This document shows, piece after piece, positions 48,846 to 58,185 of a stretch of DNA of 64,000 nucleotides (positions within the stretch are counted from its first letter, which is position 1; every line of letters starts with the position of its first letter). Source of the DNA: Methylobacterium platani. GTDB lineage: Bacteria > Pseudomonadota > Alphaproteobacteria > Rhizobiales > Beijerinckiaceae. The translations under genes were made by a program, and so were the position numbers. The stretch lies in assembly GCF_001653715.1 (NCBI RefSeq), contig NZ_LWHQ01000007.1, forward strand, positions 62,001 to 126,000, in the 5' to 3' direction. The notes beneath the pieces were generated by a model. It was not told where the DNA came from. It made no database searches and worked only from the letters and a program-made list of their open reading frames with translations.

Positions 48846-49144
48846 GCCGCCCGCCCGATCCCCCGGTCTTCGCCGCCCCCTGGGAGGCGCAGACCTTCGC
48901 GCTGGTGGTGTCGCTGCACGATGCCGGCCTGTTCACCTGGTCTGACTGGGCGCAGGCGCTCGGCCGGCACGGCGAGCGCACCGCCGATTACGCCCTGTGG
49001 CTCGAGACGATCGAGGCGCTGATCGCCGAGCGCGGGCTGACCAGCGAGGCGGCGCTGGAAGCGCGCCGCGCCGCTTTCGCCCGGGCGGCGGCGGCGACGC
49101 CGCACGGGCAGCCGATCCTGCTGGAGAACGATCCGGGGCCGTGA
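48842..49144 (+). CDS. Nitrile hydratase accessory protein
   Basis: 100 residues from GTG, overlapping the nthB stop by 4 bp. Opening PPVFAAPWEAQTFALVVSLHDAG and WSDWAQALG match the small activator (P14K-like, homologous to the N-terminal half of the beta subunit) that inserts cobalt and supports cysteine oxidation by swapping alpha subunits. It completes the nthA-nthB-activator unit. Confidence 0.9.
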   Translation: MSRPPDPPVFAAPWEAQTFALVVSLHDAGLFTWSDWAQALGRHGERTADYALWLETIEALIAERGLTSEAALEARRAAFARAAAATPHGQPILLENDPGP

Positions 49145-49157
49145 GCGGTCCTGCCGC

Positions 49158-50033
49158 TCATCCCCGCCCCGCCCGCCGCGCCGACACGGTCGCCAACGCC
49201 GCCAGGTCTTTCTCCCCGTCGCCATGCGCGAGCGCGTCGAGCAGGCTGTCGCGGAGCACGCTGGCGAGCGGCATCGGCACCCGGGCGGCCTCGCCGGCGG
49301 CGAGCGCCAGGCGGACGTCCTTGGCGCCGAGCGCCAGCCCGAAGCCCGGCGGTTCGTAGCGGCCGGCGGCGATCGAGGCGCCGTAGTTCTTGTAGACCGG
49401 GGCGGCGAAGATCGTGCTGGTCAGGAGGTCGAGGAGGTCGGCGGCCGGAACCCCGTGCGCCTCACCCAAAGCCGCGGCCTCGCCCATCGCCTCGATCGCC
49501 GCGACGATCATCATGTTGCCGGCGAGCTTGACGGCGTTCGCCCGGGCCGGCGCCTCGCCGAAGCGCCAGGTCTTCGCCCCCATCGCGTCGAGGAGCGGCT
49601 GGCCCATGGCGATTGCCTCGTCCGGTCCGGCGGCCAGGATGTTGAGCTTGCCCAGCTCCGCCACGTCCGGCCGGCCGAAGACCGGGGCGGAAATGTAAGG
49701 CACGCCCGCCCGGCCGTGCACCGCCGCCAGCTCCTCGGCGAGGGCCACCGAGATGGTGCTGGTGCCGATATGGAGCCCCGGCCTCTCGGCCTGGTCGAGC
49801 AGGCCGCCCTCGACGATGACGGCGCGCAGGGCCGCGTCGTCGGCCAGCATCGTCACGGCGGCGTCGCCCCGGAAGGCGTCCGCCGGCGTCGCGACCGGCT
49901 CGGCGCCGTGGGCGCGCAAGGCCTCGGCGGCGGCGGGAGAGCGGTTCCAGACCCGGACCCGGTGGCCGGCCTTGACCAGGTTGAGCGCCATCGGCCGGCC
50001 CATCCGGCCGAGCCCGAGAAATCCGACATCCAT
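49158..50033 (-). CDS. 3-hydroxyisobutyrate dehydrogenase-family NAD(P) oxidoreductase
   Basis: 291 residues, starting MDVGFLGLGRMGRPMALNL with a Rossmann GxGxxG. Substrate-binding block around FGRPDVAELG and the catalytic Lys in NAVKLAGNMMI. Beta-hydroxyacid dehydrogenase family, including succinic-semialdehyde and glyoxylate reductases; exact substrate not evident. A GTG nine bases upstream would add three residues. Confidence 0.85.
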   Translation of the reverse strand: MDVGFLGLGRMGRPMALNLVKAGHRVRVWNRSPAAAEALRAHGAEPVATPADAFRGDAAVTMLADDAALRAVIVEGGLLDQAERPGLHIGTSTISVALAEELAAVHGRAGVPYISAPVFGRPDVAELGKLNILAAGPDEAIAMGQPLLDAMGAKTWRFGEAPARANAVKLAGNMMIVAAIEAMGEAAALGEAHGVPAADLLDLLTSTIFAAPVYKNYGASIAAGRYEPPGFGLALGAKDVRLALAAGEAARVPMPLASVLRDSLLDALAHGDGEKDLAALATVSARRAGRG

Positions 50034-50120
50034 CGCGAACACTCCCGCCTGCGATCCCGCTGCGTCGCGCGGGAGATAAGGCGGGTTCGCCGGGTGTCAG
50101 CCCTTGTCGGTGTCGGTCCG

Positions 50121-50558
50121 TCACACGCCGAGGAGGGCGGCCTTCTCGACGCCGAGCACCTCGGCGATCTCGTCGAGGGCCTTGTGCTCCAGCTCGCTGA
50201 TGCCGCCCTGGTCGGCGACGTCGGCGGCGATGAGGAACACGTCCTGGCGCTGCTCCAGCGCCCGGTCGGCGATGGCGCCGACGAGGCGCAGGTTCTCCAG
50301 CCGTCCGGCCCGGCTCTTCGCCCGGGCGATCGCCTCGTGCAGCTCCTGCTCGAGCTTCAGGACGCCGTAGGACTTGTGCAGGATCGGGTTGTTGCCGAGA
50401 TCGGCCAGGGCCGTCTCGATCTCCTCCTCGTCGATCTCCTGGTCGGCCAGGATCACGGCGGCCGCCGCCGAGCAGGCGGCGTGGAGGAAGGCGGTGTCGC
50501 CGGCATAGGACATGACGACCCGGCCGACCCGGGAGAAGGCATCCTGAAACAGCCCCAT
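50121..50558 (-). CDS. TerB-family protein
   Basis: 145 residues, starts MGLFQDAFSRVGRVVMSYAG. The TerB-type helical domain shows in AAVILADQEIDEEEIETALAD and DVADQGGISELEHKALDEI, acidic metal-binding-like loops. Family members occur in tellurite resistance clusters and as isolated stress proteins; no ter genes are near. Confidence 0.8.
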   Translation of the reverse strand: MGLFQDAFSRVGRVVMSYAGDTAFLHAACSAAAAVILADQEIDEEEIETALADLGNNPILHKSYGVLKLEQELHEAIARAKSRAGRLENLRLVGAIADRALEQRQDVFLIAADVADQGGISELEHKALDEIAEVLGVEKAALLGV

Positions 50559-50770
50559 GGCACGTCCTTAGCTGAAGAGATCCCTCGGGCCGTCAGCGGG
50601 CCCCTCGTCGCGGCGGGGCGGCCATCGAAGCATGGCGGTGCGGCGGCCGGCAAGTGCGGGTCCGCCGCCGTCCCCGGCCGGGAGGGTCGAGCCCCGGGAC
50701 CTGCGCCAAGAAAAACCGCCGGCGTGCTCCGCCCGACACGCCCGCGCGGCGCCCGAAGGCTGCGGCGCGA

Positions 50771-50825
50771 TCACGTCGCAGTCACATCCCGATCACGTCC
50801 CGGTCACGTCCCGGTCACATGGCGA
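50771..50825. repeat. Five 11-bp tandem repeats at the 3' end of the alcohol dehydrogenase gene
   Basis: TCAC recurs exactly every 11 bp at 50771, 50782, 50793, 50804 and 50815 within units like TCACGTCCCGG. The fifth copy contains the stop codon of the alcohol dehydrogenase gene (minus strand). Confidence 0.85.
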
Positions 50826-51945
50826 TGACCTGCCGGATCGCCTCTCCGCGATCGAGCCGGTCGAAGCCCTCGTTGATCTGGTCGAGGGTGAGGGTGCCGG
50901 TCATCAGCTTGTTCACCGGCAGGCGGCCCTGGCGGTACATCGCGATGTAGCGCGGGATGTCCCGGGCCGGGACGCAGGAGCCCATGTAGCTGCCGCGTAC
51001 CACCCGCTCCTCGCCGACGAGGCCGACCGGCGGGATGGTGAAGCTGTGGTTCGGGTTGGCGAGGCCGGCGGTCGCGGTGGTGCCGCCCCGGCGGGTGATC
51101 CGGTAGGCGGTGTCGAAGGCCTTGACCGAGCCGGCCATCTCGAAGGCGTAGTCGACGCCGCCGTCGGTGGCGTCGCGGATCGCCGCGACGGCATCGGGAT
51201 CGGAGGCGAGGAACGCATCGGTGGCGCCGAGCGCGCGGGCGATCCGGAGCTTGTCCTCCGAGAGGTCGACCGCGACGACGCGGCCCGCCCCGCTGGCCAC
51301 CGCCCCGATCAGCGCCGAGAGGCCGACGCCGCCGAGACCCACCACCGCGACGCTCTCGCCCATCCGCACCCGGCAGGTATTCACCACGGCGCCGACGCCG
51401 GTCATCACCGCGCAACCGAACAGGGCGGCCTCGACGAGCGGGATGTCGGGGTCGATCTTCACGATCGAGCGGCGCGAGATCACCGCGTACTCGCCGAAGG
51501 CCGAGACGCCGCTGTGGTGGCTCACCTCCACCCCGTCGCAGCGGATGCGCTTCTCTCCCGACAGCAGCGTGCCGCGGCCGTTGGCGGCGTTGCCGGGCTC
51601 GCACAGGGCGCCGCGCCCCTCCCGGCAGGGCGCGCAGCCGCCGCAGGTCGGCACGAACGACATCACCACGTGGTCGCCGCGCTTCAGGTCGGTGACGCCG
51701 GGCCCGAGCTCCTCGACGACCCCCGACGCCTCGTGCCCCAGCGCCACCGGCACCGGACGGATCCGGTCGCCGTTGATGACCGAGAGGTCGGAATGGCACA
51801 GGCCGGCGCCCGCGATCTTCACCAGCACCTCGTCCGGCCCCGGCGGATCGAGCTCGATCGTCTCGATGGTCAGCGGACGGGTCTCGGCGTAGGGCCGCGC
51901 CACGGGGGCGTGGTGCAGCACGGCGGCGCGAACACGTAGGGACAC
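50815..51945 (-). CDS. Zinc-dependent alcohol dehydrogenase
   Basis: 376 residues from a GTG with GGGAGG nine bases upstream; no in-frame ATG fits better. Catalytic zinc region AGLCHSDLSV and GHEASGVVEELG, structural-zinc cysteines in PTCGGCAPCREGRGALC, and Rossmann VVGLGGVGLSALIGA with an Asp at the end of beta-2 (AVDLS), consistent with NAD. Medium-chain family, closer to class III-like or AdhC forms than to threonine dehydrogenase. May serve C1 or alcohol metabolism in this methylotroph, but that is inference. Confidence 0.88.
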   Translation of the reverse strand: MSLRVRAAVLHHAPVARPYAETRPLTIETIELDPPGPDEVLVKIAGAGLCHSDLSVINGDRIRPVPVALGHEASGVVEELGPGVTDLKRGDHVVMSFVPTCGGCAPCREGRGALCEPGNAANGRGTLLSGEKRIRCDGVEVSHHSGVSAFGEYAVISRRSIVKIDPDIPLVEAALFGCAVMTGVGAVVNTCRVRMGESVAVVGLGGVGLSALIGAVASGAGRVVAVDLSEDKLRIARALGATDAFLASDPDAVAAIRDATDGGVDYAFEMAGSVKAFDTAYRITRRGGTTATAGLANPNHSFTIPPVGLVGEERVVRGSYMGSCVPARDIPRYIAMYRQGRLPVNKLMTGTLTLDQINEGFDRLDRGEAIRQVIAM

Positions 51946-52372
51946 AGGTACATCCTCCCGGCGGGGCATTCTCGGACGGGCCCCGGCGGGCGCAGGCTGG
52001 CAGCGGCCTCGTTGCCGGTCAACCGGCCGCAGGGCCGGCCGGACGCTCCGGCCCCGGGCGAGGCCGCGATCGGCCGCGGCGCATCTGCGTCGGGCGTCGC
52101 CGTTCCGGCCGACGAATCGCCCGCCCGACGCCCGGAGCCCCGGCATGGGGGAGGCGGCGGGGCCGAGCGTATGGCCGCCGCAGTACGTCGCCCAAGTATC
52201 CGACGGCGCGGCACTCGCGTTGCGCGAAAGACACGGAGCAACATACACCCGCGCGTCAGCGCATAATTTGCCTAATTTTTGCGCAAACGCACAATAAACA
52301 GTTTTGCCATGGTCCCGCCACACTGCCAGCTTGGCCACAGTTGGCTTCCAGATGGATCTTCGTCCCGTGGCA
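51946..52372. promoter_or_regulatory. Intergenic region with probable porin promoter (52268-52296)
   Basis: 427-bp divergent spacer. The left 300 bp is GC rich and shows nothing. At 52255-52310 an A/T-rich island holds TTGCCT (52268-52273), a 17-bp spacer and ACAATA (52291-52296), a fair sigma-70-type pair for the porin. A perfect TTTGCGCAAA palindrome (52278-52287) lies in the spacer and may be an operator. Confidence 0.45.
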
Positions 52373-53629
52373 ATGCGCTTCACCCTCAGCAGCCTGACCG
52401 TCGCCCTGCTGTCGTCCGGCTCCGCCTTCGCCGCCGACCTCGCAGCCCCGGCCCCGGCTCCGGTGGCGGTTGTCGAGAGCTGCAAGGCGACCCTGTCGCT
52501 GCCGGCCTATGGCGGCGTCATCAAGCCGAACCCGAACCCGTCCTGCTTCACCCTCGGCGGCTTCGGCGACATCTATGTCGGCGGCGCGCTCACCGGCTAC
52601 GCCTACACCCAGACCAACCCGTTCCCGTTCTCGTCCGCCCCGCTGCCGAGCGACCGGGCCGGACGGGTCGACTTCACCAACATCCAGGGCTGGATCCAGA
52701 AGGCCGACGGCCCGTTCCAGTTCTACGTCCAGGCCGGCGTCTACGCGATCCCGTCCCTGGGCTTCGTCAACTACAGCGCCCTGCAGCAGACCGACCTGCT
52801 GTTCACGCCGCTGCCGGTCGCCTTCGGCAAGTACGTGTTCAACGACAACTGGTCGATCCAGGGCGGCCGCATGCCGACGCTGATCGGCACCGAGGCGCCG
52901 TTCACCTTCCAGAACCTGAACATCTCGCGCGGCCTGCTGTTCAACCAGGAAAACATCATCAACCACGGCGTCCAGGTGAACTACAGCGAGGGGCCGTGGT
53001 CGGCCTCGGTCGCCGGAACCGACGGGTTCTTCTCGGGCGAGATCAGCTGGCTCACCGGCGCCGTCACCTACAAGCTCGACGACAACAACTCGTTCGGCAT
53101 CAACGGCGGCACCAATCTCGGCCGTACCAACGCCTTCGCCCAGAGCCTGCGCTACCAGTACGCCACGCCGGGCCTGCAGCAGAACAGCGGCATCGTGTCG
53201 GTGAACTACACCTACTCGAACGGGCCGTGGGCGATCACGCCGTACTTCCAGTACACCAACGTTCCGCGCGACTTCCGCCTCGGCATCGTCGAGGGCGCCT
53301 CGACCTATGGCGGCGCGGTCCTGGCGAGCTACACCTTCAGCGACAACTTCGCGCTCGCCGGCCGCGTCGAGTACATCGCCCAGACCGGCGACCGCCTGCT
53401 CGGCGGCACCAGCCTGCTCTACGGGGCGGGCAGCTCGGCCCTGTCCCTCACCGTCACCCCGACCTTCACCTTCGACCGCTTCTTCGTGCGCGGCGAGTAC
53501 TCGCGGGTGCAGCTCTACGACATCACCCGCGGCGACCTCGCCTTCGGGACGCTCGGCACCGGCTTCGGCCGCACCGGCAACCGCACCTCGCAGGACCGCT
53601 ACATGATCGAGGGCGGCATCACCTTCTGA
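52373..53629 (+). CDS. Outer-membrane beta-barrel porin
   Basis: 418 residues from ATG 52373 (signal peptide MRFTLSSLTVALLSSGSAFA, cleavage near AADL); an in-frame ATG at 52352 is possible. Alternating aromatic-rich strands run throughout, for example FGDIYVGGALTGYAYTQ and GPWAITPYFQYTNVPRDF, ending in an aromatic residue (GGITF), as required for assembly by BamA. Codon choice is more regular than neighbours, suggesting high expression. Substrate unknown. Confidence 0.88.
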   Translation: MRFTLSSLTVALLSSGSAFAADLAAPAPAPVAVVESCKATLSLPAYGGVIKPNPNPSCFTLGGFGDIYVGGALTGYAYTQTNPFPFSSAPLPSDRAGRVDFTNIQGWIQKADGPFQFYVQAGVYAIPSLGFVNYSALQQTDLLFTPLPVAFGKYVFNDNWSIQGGRMPTLIGTEAPFTFQNLNISRGLLFNQENIINHGVQVNYSEGPWSASVAGTDGFFSGEISWLTGAVTYKLDDNNSFGINGGTNLGRTNAFAQSLRYQYATPGLQQNSGIVSVNYTYSNGPWAITPYFQYTNVPRDFRLGIVEGASTYGGAVLASYTFSDNFALAGRVEYIAQTGDRLLGGTSLLYGAGSSALSLTVTPTFTFDRFFVRGEYSRVQLYDITRGDLAFGTLGTGFGRTGNRTSQDRYMIEGGITF

Positions 53630-53654
53630 CGCTTCCCGACATCGGTCATCGTCC

Positions 53655-53684
53655 GCGCCCGCCCGGGATCCCCCGGGCGGGCGC
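53655..53684 (+). terminator. Terminator of the porin gene
   Basis: Perfect 13-bp stem GCGCCCGCCCGGG with a 4-base loop, 25 bp after the stop, followed by CTCGCGTTTCC. Strong hairpin with a weak T run. Confidence 0.8.
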
Positions 53685-53695
53685 CTCGCGTTTCC

Positions 53696-53782
53696 GGCCG
53701 GCGCCAGGAGAAGGCCGGCGCCAGGAGAAGGCCGGCGCCGAGAGGAAGGTTCGGCGGGAGATCCCTTCGAAGATCCCTTCGA
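53696..53782. repeat. Two adjacent tandem repeats after the porin terminator
   Basis: GGCCGGCGCCAGGAGAA occurs twice exactly and once with changes (53696-53747); then AGATCCCTTCGA occurs twice exactly (53759-53782) with a broken third start. Non-coding. Origin by replication slippage is likely. Confidence 0.85.
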
Positions 53783-53870
53783 AGATTTCCTGGGCCGGCA
53801 CCGGAGCTTTTCTGGCTTGCACCGGTCCGGGGCGCGGTGACAGACGGGGGGCGCCCCCCGGAGCCGCCCG

Positions 53871-54506
53871 ATGAGCTTCCTGCCCGACACCCCGACGCTT
53901 CTCGCCTATCTCGCCGCCTGCCTGGTGCTGTTCGTCACGCCCGGGCCCGACATGAGCCTGACGCTCGCCCGCACGATCGGCTCGGGCCGGCGGGCCGGGA
54001 TCGTCACGGTGCTCGGCACCAGCCTCGGCACGCTGATCCACACCCTGGCCGCGGTGCTCGGCATCTCGGCGCTGATCGCGGCCTCGGCCACCGCCTTCAC
54101 GGTGCTGAAGGTGGTGGGCGCGCTCTACCTCGCCTGGCTCGCCATCGACGCCCTGCGCCGCGGCTCGGCGCTCACCGTCCGCGCCGAGGCGGTGCGGGGC
54201 GGGCCCTGGCGCACCTTCTGCCTCGGCCTCGGCGTCAACCTCACCAATCCCAAGGTGGTGCTGTTCTTCCTGACCTTCCTGCCGCAATTCGTGCGCGCCG
54301 ACGCCCCCGACCCGACCGGCCAGCTCGCCTTCCTGGGCCTCGCCTTCGTCGGCCTGTCGCTGCCGCTCGGGATCCTGATGGTGCTCGGCGCCGCCCGCGT
54401 CACCGGCGCGCTCCAGGCCCGGCCGCGGCTGATGCGGGGGATCGACTGGGCGTTCGCCGGGCTGTTCGGGACCTTCGCGGCCCGCATCCTGCTCACCGTG
54501 CGCTGA
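53871..54506 (+). CDS. LysE-family exporter
   Basis: 211 residues, six membrane segments. The family start LACLVLFVTPGPDMSL, then GTSLGTLIHTLAAVLG and LTNPKVVLFFLTFLPQF are intact. Exports amino acids or related metabolites such as homoserine lactone; specificity not predictable. ATG 53871. Confidence 0.88.
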   Translation: MSFLPDTPTLLAYLAACLVLFVTPGPDMSLTLARTIGSGRRAGIVTVLGTSLGTLIHTLAAVLGISALIAASATAFTVLKVVGALYLAWLAIDALRRGSALTVRAEAVRGGPWRTFCLGLGVNLTNPKVVLFFLTFLPQFVRADAPDPTGQLAFLGLAFVGLSLPLGILMVLGAARVTGALQARPRLMRGIDWAFAGLFGTFAARILLTVR

Positions 54507-54510
54507 GCCC

Positions 54511-56061
54511 TCACGGCGCCGCGGCGGTGCCCGAGGCGGTCGCGACGAGGCGCAGATGGGCGGCCGGCCGCGTGTCGGCCCGGCAACTCTCGGCCCGGCA
54601 GGTGCGGTCGCGGCCGGCGTTCTTGGCGGCGTAGAGCGCCGCATCCGCCGCCCGGTAGAGCTCGGCCTGCGCGCGCGGGCCGACCGCCACGGCGAGCCCG
54701 ATGCTCACCGTCACCGCTCCGGCCGGGATGCCGGCCGGGCCCACCGAGACCGCGGCGGCCGCCGCATGGAGCCGCTCGGCCACCCGGGCGGCCCCCTCGG
54801 CGTCGGTCTCCGGCAGGATCACGGCGAATTCCTCGCCGCCGATCCGGCAGAGGAGGTCGTGCGGCCGGTGGATGGCGGCCGTCAGGTGCTGCGCCAGCCC
54901 GCGCAGGATCTCGTCGCCGACGGCGTGGCCGTGGCGGTCGTTGAAGCGCTTGAAGTGGTCGGCGTCGACGATCAGCAGCGCGAGGGGCCGATCGTCCCGC
55001 GCGTCCTCCGCGGCCCGGCGCAGCGCCTCGTCGAAGCGGCGGCGGTTCGGCAGCCCGGTCAGCCCGTCGGTGAGCGACAGGCGGGCGAGCTCGGCCTCGA
55101 CGGCGCTGCGGCGACGCAGCTCCCGCCCGCACAGCAGGGCGAGCAGCACCGCGAGGCCGAACAGGGCCAGCAGCGTGACGCCGATCATCACCGCCTTGGC
55201 CCGCCAGCCGGCCTCGATCTCCTCCGTGCTGATCCCGATCGACAGGAAGAGCGGCAGGTCGCCGACCTGCGTGAAGGTGTACCGCCGCAGGACCCCGTCG
55301 CGGTGGGCCCGCGCGGTGAAGCGGCCTTGCCGCTCGGCGATGACGCGCCGCAGGCTCGACGTCCCCCCGATATCGGTGCCGACGTCGCGCACGTCGTAGG
55401 GGAAGCGCACGATCTGGATGCCGTCCTGGCGGATCAGGTTGATGCTGCTGCCCCGCTCGAGGCCGACCCGCGCCAGGAGCCGGGTGAAGTGGGACAGCCT
55501 CAGGGTGGCGACGGCCACGCCGCCGAACGAGCCGTCGGGCTTGGAGATCCGGCGGCTGAAGGCGACCGTGTAGGCGCCCGACATCCGCGATTCGAACGGC
55601 TTGCTGATGTAGAGGCCGGCTTCCGGGTTCAGCCGGTGGACCTGGAAGTAGTCGCGATCGGCGAAGCTGCCGCCGGCGCCCGACGGGTAGCGCGAATTCA
55701 GGATGCCGTAGCCGTGCTCGTCGAACAGGACCAGGACGCCGGCTCCGTCGGCCGTCGCCACGGGATCGAACAGAACCAGCCGGCGCAGCGCCTCGGGTGC
55801 CGCCGCGACGAGCGGGCTCTGGACCTTCTCGACCATGCCGCGCAGCGCGAGATCGGTGACGGCGACGTTGCGGGCGATGTCGGTCTCGATCACCTGAAGC
55901 AGGCTCCGGGACGCCTCGTCGGCCCGTGCCCACATGTCCCGCCGCAGGTCGTAGAGCATGAAGCCGGAGACGAGCAGCATGCCGAGGGGCGCCAGGACAC
56001 CGAGCACGATCCAGACCTGGGCGGTCTGAAGACCGGCGAGGAAGCGGCGCGGCAGCGACAT
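54511..56061 (-). CDS. Membrane-bound diguanylate cyclase with periplasmic dCache sensor
   Basis: 516 residues. Two membrane helices (ALAPLGMLLVSGFMLYDL-type near residue 25 and VMIGVTLLALFGLAVLLALL near 295) flank a periplasmic ligand-binding domain of the dCache type (DRDYFQVHR, YISKPFESRMSGAYTVAFSR). The cytoplasmic GGDEF domain starts LTDGLTGLPNRRRF and has active-site GGEEF; an RPHD five residues before it is an intact inhibitory site. It makes cyclic di-GMP in response to an external ligand. The 298-bp spacer to 56360 shows no gene. Confidence 0.93.
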   Translation of the reverse strand: MSLPRRFLAGLQTAQVWIVLGVLAPLGMLLVSGFMLYDLRRDMWARADEASRSLLQVIETDIARNVAVTDLALRGMVEKVQSPLVAAAPEALRRLVLFDPVATADGAGVLVLFDEHGYGILNSRYPSGAGGSFADRDYFQVHRLNPEAGLYISKPFESRMSGAYTVAFSRRISKPDGSFGGVAVATLRLSHFTRLLARVGLERGSSINLIRQDGIQIVRFPYDVRDVGTDIGGTSSLRRVIAERQGRFTARAHRDGVLRRYTFTQVGDLPLFLSIGISTEEIEAGWRAKAVMIGVTLLALFGLAVLLALLCGRELRRRSAVEAELARLSLTDGLTGLPNRRRFDEALRRAAEDARDDRPLALLIVDADHFKRFNDRHGHAVGDEILRGLAQHLTAAIHRPHDLLCRIGGEEFAVILPETDAEGAARVAERLHAAAAAVSVGPAGIPAGAVTVSIGLAVAVGPRAQAELYRAADAALYAAKNAGRDRTCRAESCRADTRPAAHLRLVATASGTAAAP

Positions 56062-56359
56062 CGGGGGTGGCTCTCGGGAAGGCGATCGGCTGGACGCTAT
56101 CTCTCGCCCAGGAAATTAAACAGGACTTTCACGCCGCCGCCGCTCCCGCGTTTCTGCACAGGCTCGATTGTATTAGGCGGGGGAGTATTTTCCGACGGTC
56201 TGTCAGGACTTGCACGGTGGGTGAGCGAGGGCCGTGCGCGCGCATCCCTCAGCCGGTGGTGTCGTGCCCCGTAGCTCCCCTGCCGGGCGCCGCTCGCGTT
56301 CTCCGGCTTTGCCGGACTTTCTGTCGTCGACCCGGCGCCCACCTGGTCGATAAAACGTT

Positions 56360-56857
56360 CTAGCGCCGCGGCGCCGCCCACATCGTCGCCGGCCCACGCC
56401 CGGCGAAGCGCCCGGCGGCGAGCCAGTAGACCAGTCCGGCGATCCCGCCGGCGCAGAACAGGATCGCGGTCACCCGCCCCTCCCCGGCTCCGGCCGGGCC
56501 GCCGGCGCCGCGCATCAGCCAGGGCAGCAGCGCGGTGAGAAGCCCGGTGGCGCCGCCGTACCAGGCGAGCGCGCGCCAGCCCAGCACCTCGCCGACGACG
56601 GCGTTGAGGACCGGCGGCACGGCGACGAGGAGCAGGACGGCACGGCCGAGGCTCAGCGCGCCCTCGACCATGCCGGGATCGGGCGCGTAGCCCTCGGCGA
56701 GGTCCGACAGCACCGCCTCCAGCCCCGACAGGCCGAGCTGGCCGAGGATGTCGCGCAAGGCGGGATCCATCGCGACGCCGACCGCGAGGGCGACCGCCCC
56801 GCAGGCGATCGCCATCAGGAGCGCCGATCCGATCGCGAGGAGCCGGCCGATCGACAT
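56360..56857 (-). CDS. Membrane protein downstream of rlmN
   Basis: 165 residues with about four hydrophobic segments (LLAIGSALLMAIACGAVALA, LLLVAVPPVLNAVVG, and two near the C-terminus). It starts 8 bp beyond the rlmN stop, so it is probably in the same transcript. No family recognised; similar proteins follow rlmN in relatives by recollection only. Confidence 0.7.
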   Translation of the reverse strand: MSIGRLLAIGSALLMAIACGAVALAVGVAMDPALRDILGQLGLSGLEAVLSDLAEGYAPDPGMVEGALSLGRAVLLLVAVPPVLNAVVGEVLGWRALAWYGGATGLLTALLPWLMRGAGGPAGAGEGRVTAILFCAGGIAGLVYWLAAGRFAGRGPATMWAAPRR

Positions 56858-56865
56858 GCGCCGCC

Positions 56866-58185
56866 TCAATCGTCGTCGTGCGCGCCGGCATAGACGCCCT
56901 CGGCGCCGATGCCCTCTTCCAGCATCATCCGGGCGCGGGCGCGCAGCTTCTCGGTCTCGCTCTTGAGCTGGCCGCAGGCCGCCAGGATGTCGCGGCCCCG
57001 CGGCGTTCGCACCGGCGAGGCGTAGCCGGCATTGAACACGATCTCGGAGAAGCGCTCGATCCGCTCCCAGTCCGAGCACTCGTATTTCGAGCCGGGCCAG
57101 GGGTTGAACGGGATCAGGTTGATCTTCGCCGGGATGCCCTTGAGCAGCCGCACCAGCTCGCGCGCATCGGCGTCGGAATCGTTGACGCCCTTCAGCATCA
57201 CGTACTCGAAGGTGATGCGGCGGGCATTCGACACGCCCGGATAGTCGCGGCAGGCCTGGAGCAGGTCGCGGATCGGATACTTGCGGTTGAGCGGCACCAG
57301 CTCGTTGCGCAGGTCGTCGCGAACCGCGTGGAGCGAGATCGCCAGCATGGCGTTGGCCTCGAGGCCGAGCCGCTCGAATTGCGGCACCACGCCGGAGGTC
57401 GAGACCGTGATGCGCCGGCGCGACAGGCCTAAGCCCTCGTGGTCGCTCATCACGCCGACCGCGTCGATGACGTTGTCGACGTTGTAGAGCGGCTCGCCCA
57501 TGCCCATGAACACGATGTTCGAGACGAAGCGCGAGCCGTCGACCGGCACGAAGGCGCCCTTCGGCGGGGTCTTCCCCGGCCAGTCGCCGAGGCGGTCGCG
57601 GGCCACCACCAGCTGCGAGACGATCTCCTGGCACGAGAGGTTGCGCACCAGGCGCTGGGTGCCGGTGTGGCAGAACGAGCAGGTCAGGGTACAGCCGACC
57701 TGCGACGAGACGCAGAGCGTGCCGCGGTCGTTGGCCGGGATGTAGACGCACTCGATCTCGGCGCCGCGGTTGTGGTCGTGCCGGCCGGTCGGCGGCATGC
57801 GGATCAGCCACTTGCGGGTGCCGTCGCGCGACACCTGCTCGCTCACCACCTCGGGCCGGTCCAGGGTGTGGATGCCGGCGAGCTGGCCTTTGAGCACCTT
57901 GCTGACGTTGGTCATCTCGTCGAAGGACGAGGCGCCCCGCACGTTGATCCAGTGCCAGAGCTGGCCGGCGCGCATGCGCTGCTCGCGCTCCGGCACCCCG
58001 ATGGCGGCGAGCCGGGCCTTCAGCGCCTCGCGGGTCAGGCCGACGAGGGAGGACGGGCCGGTGGTCTCGAGCGCCTCGGGGCGGATCTCCGGCGTCTTCT
58101 CGATCGCCGGGGCAAGGCCGGGTTGGGATTGCTCGGATGCGGCGCCAGTCCCGCGCCGGGCGGTGTCGAACGACGCCGTCGCCAT
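56866..58185 (-). CDS. rlmN: Dual-specificity RNA methyltransferase RlmN
   Basis: 439 residues. Radical-SAM cluster motif [13 protein letters not shown], and the family parts [28 protein letters not shown] and [12 protein letters not shown]. Methylates C2 of A2503 in 23S rRNA and of A37 in some tRNAs. The N-terminal 55 residues are a variable extension. The C-terminal Cys-X2-type end ([11 protein letters not shown]) supplies the second catalytic Cys. Confidence 0.95.
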   Translation of the reverse strand: MATASFDTARRGTGAASEQSQPGLAPAIEKTPEIRPEALETTGPSSLVGLTREALKARLAAIGVPEREQRMRAGQLWHWINVRGASSFDEMTNVSKVLKGQLAGIHTLDRPEVVSEQVSRDGTRKWLIRMPPTGRHDHNRGAEIECVYIPANDRGTLCVSSQVGCTLTCSFCHTGTQRLVRNLSCQEIVSQLVVARDRLGDWPGKTPPKGAFVPVDGSRFVSNIVFMGMGEPLYNVDNVIDAVGVMSDHEGLGLSRRRITVSTSGVVPQFERLGLEANAMLAISLHAVRDDLRNELVPLNRKYPIRDLLQACRDYPGVSNARRITFEYVMLKGVNDSDADARELVRLLKGIPAKINLIPFNPWPGSKYECSDWERIERFSEIVFNAGYASPVRTPRGRDILAACGQLKSETEKLRARARMMLEEGIGAEGVYAGAHDDD

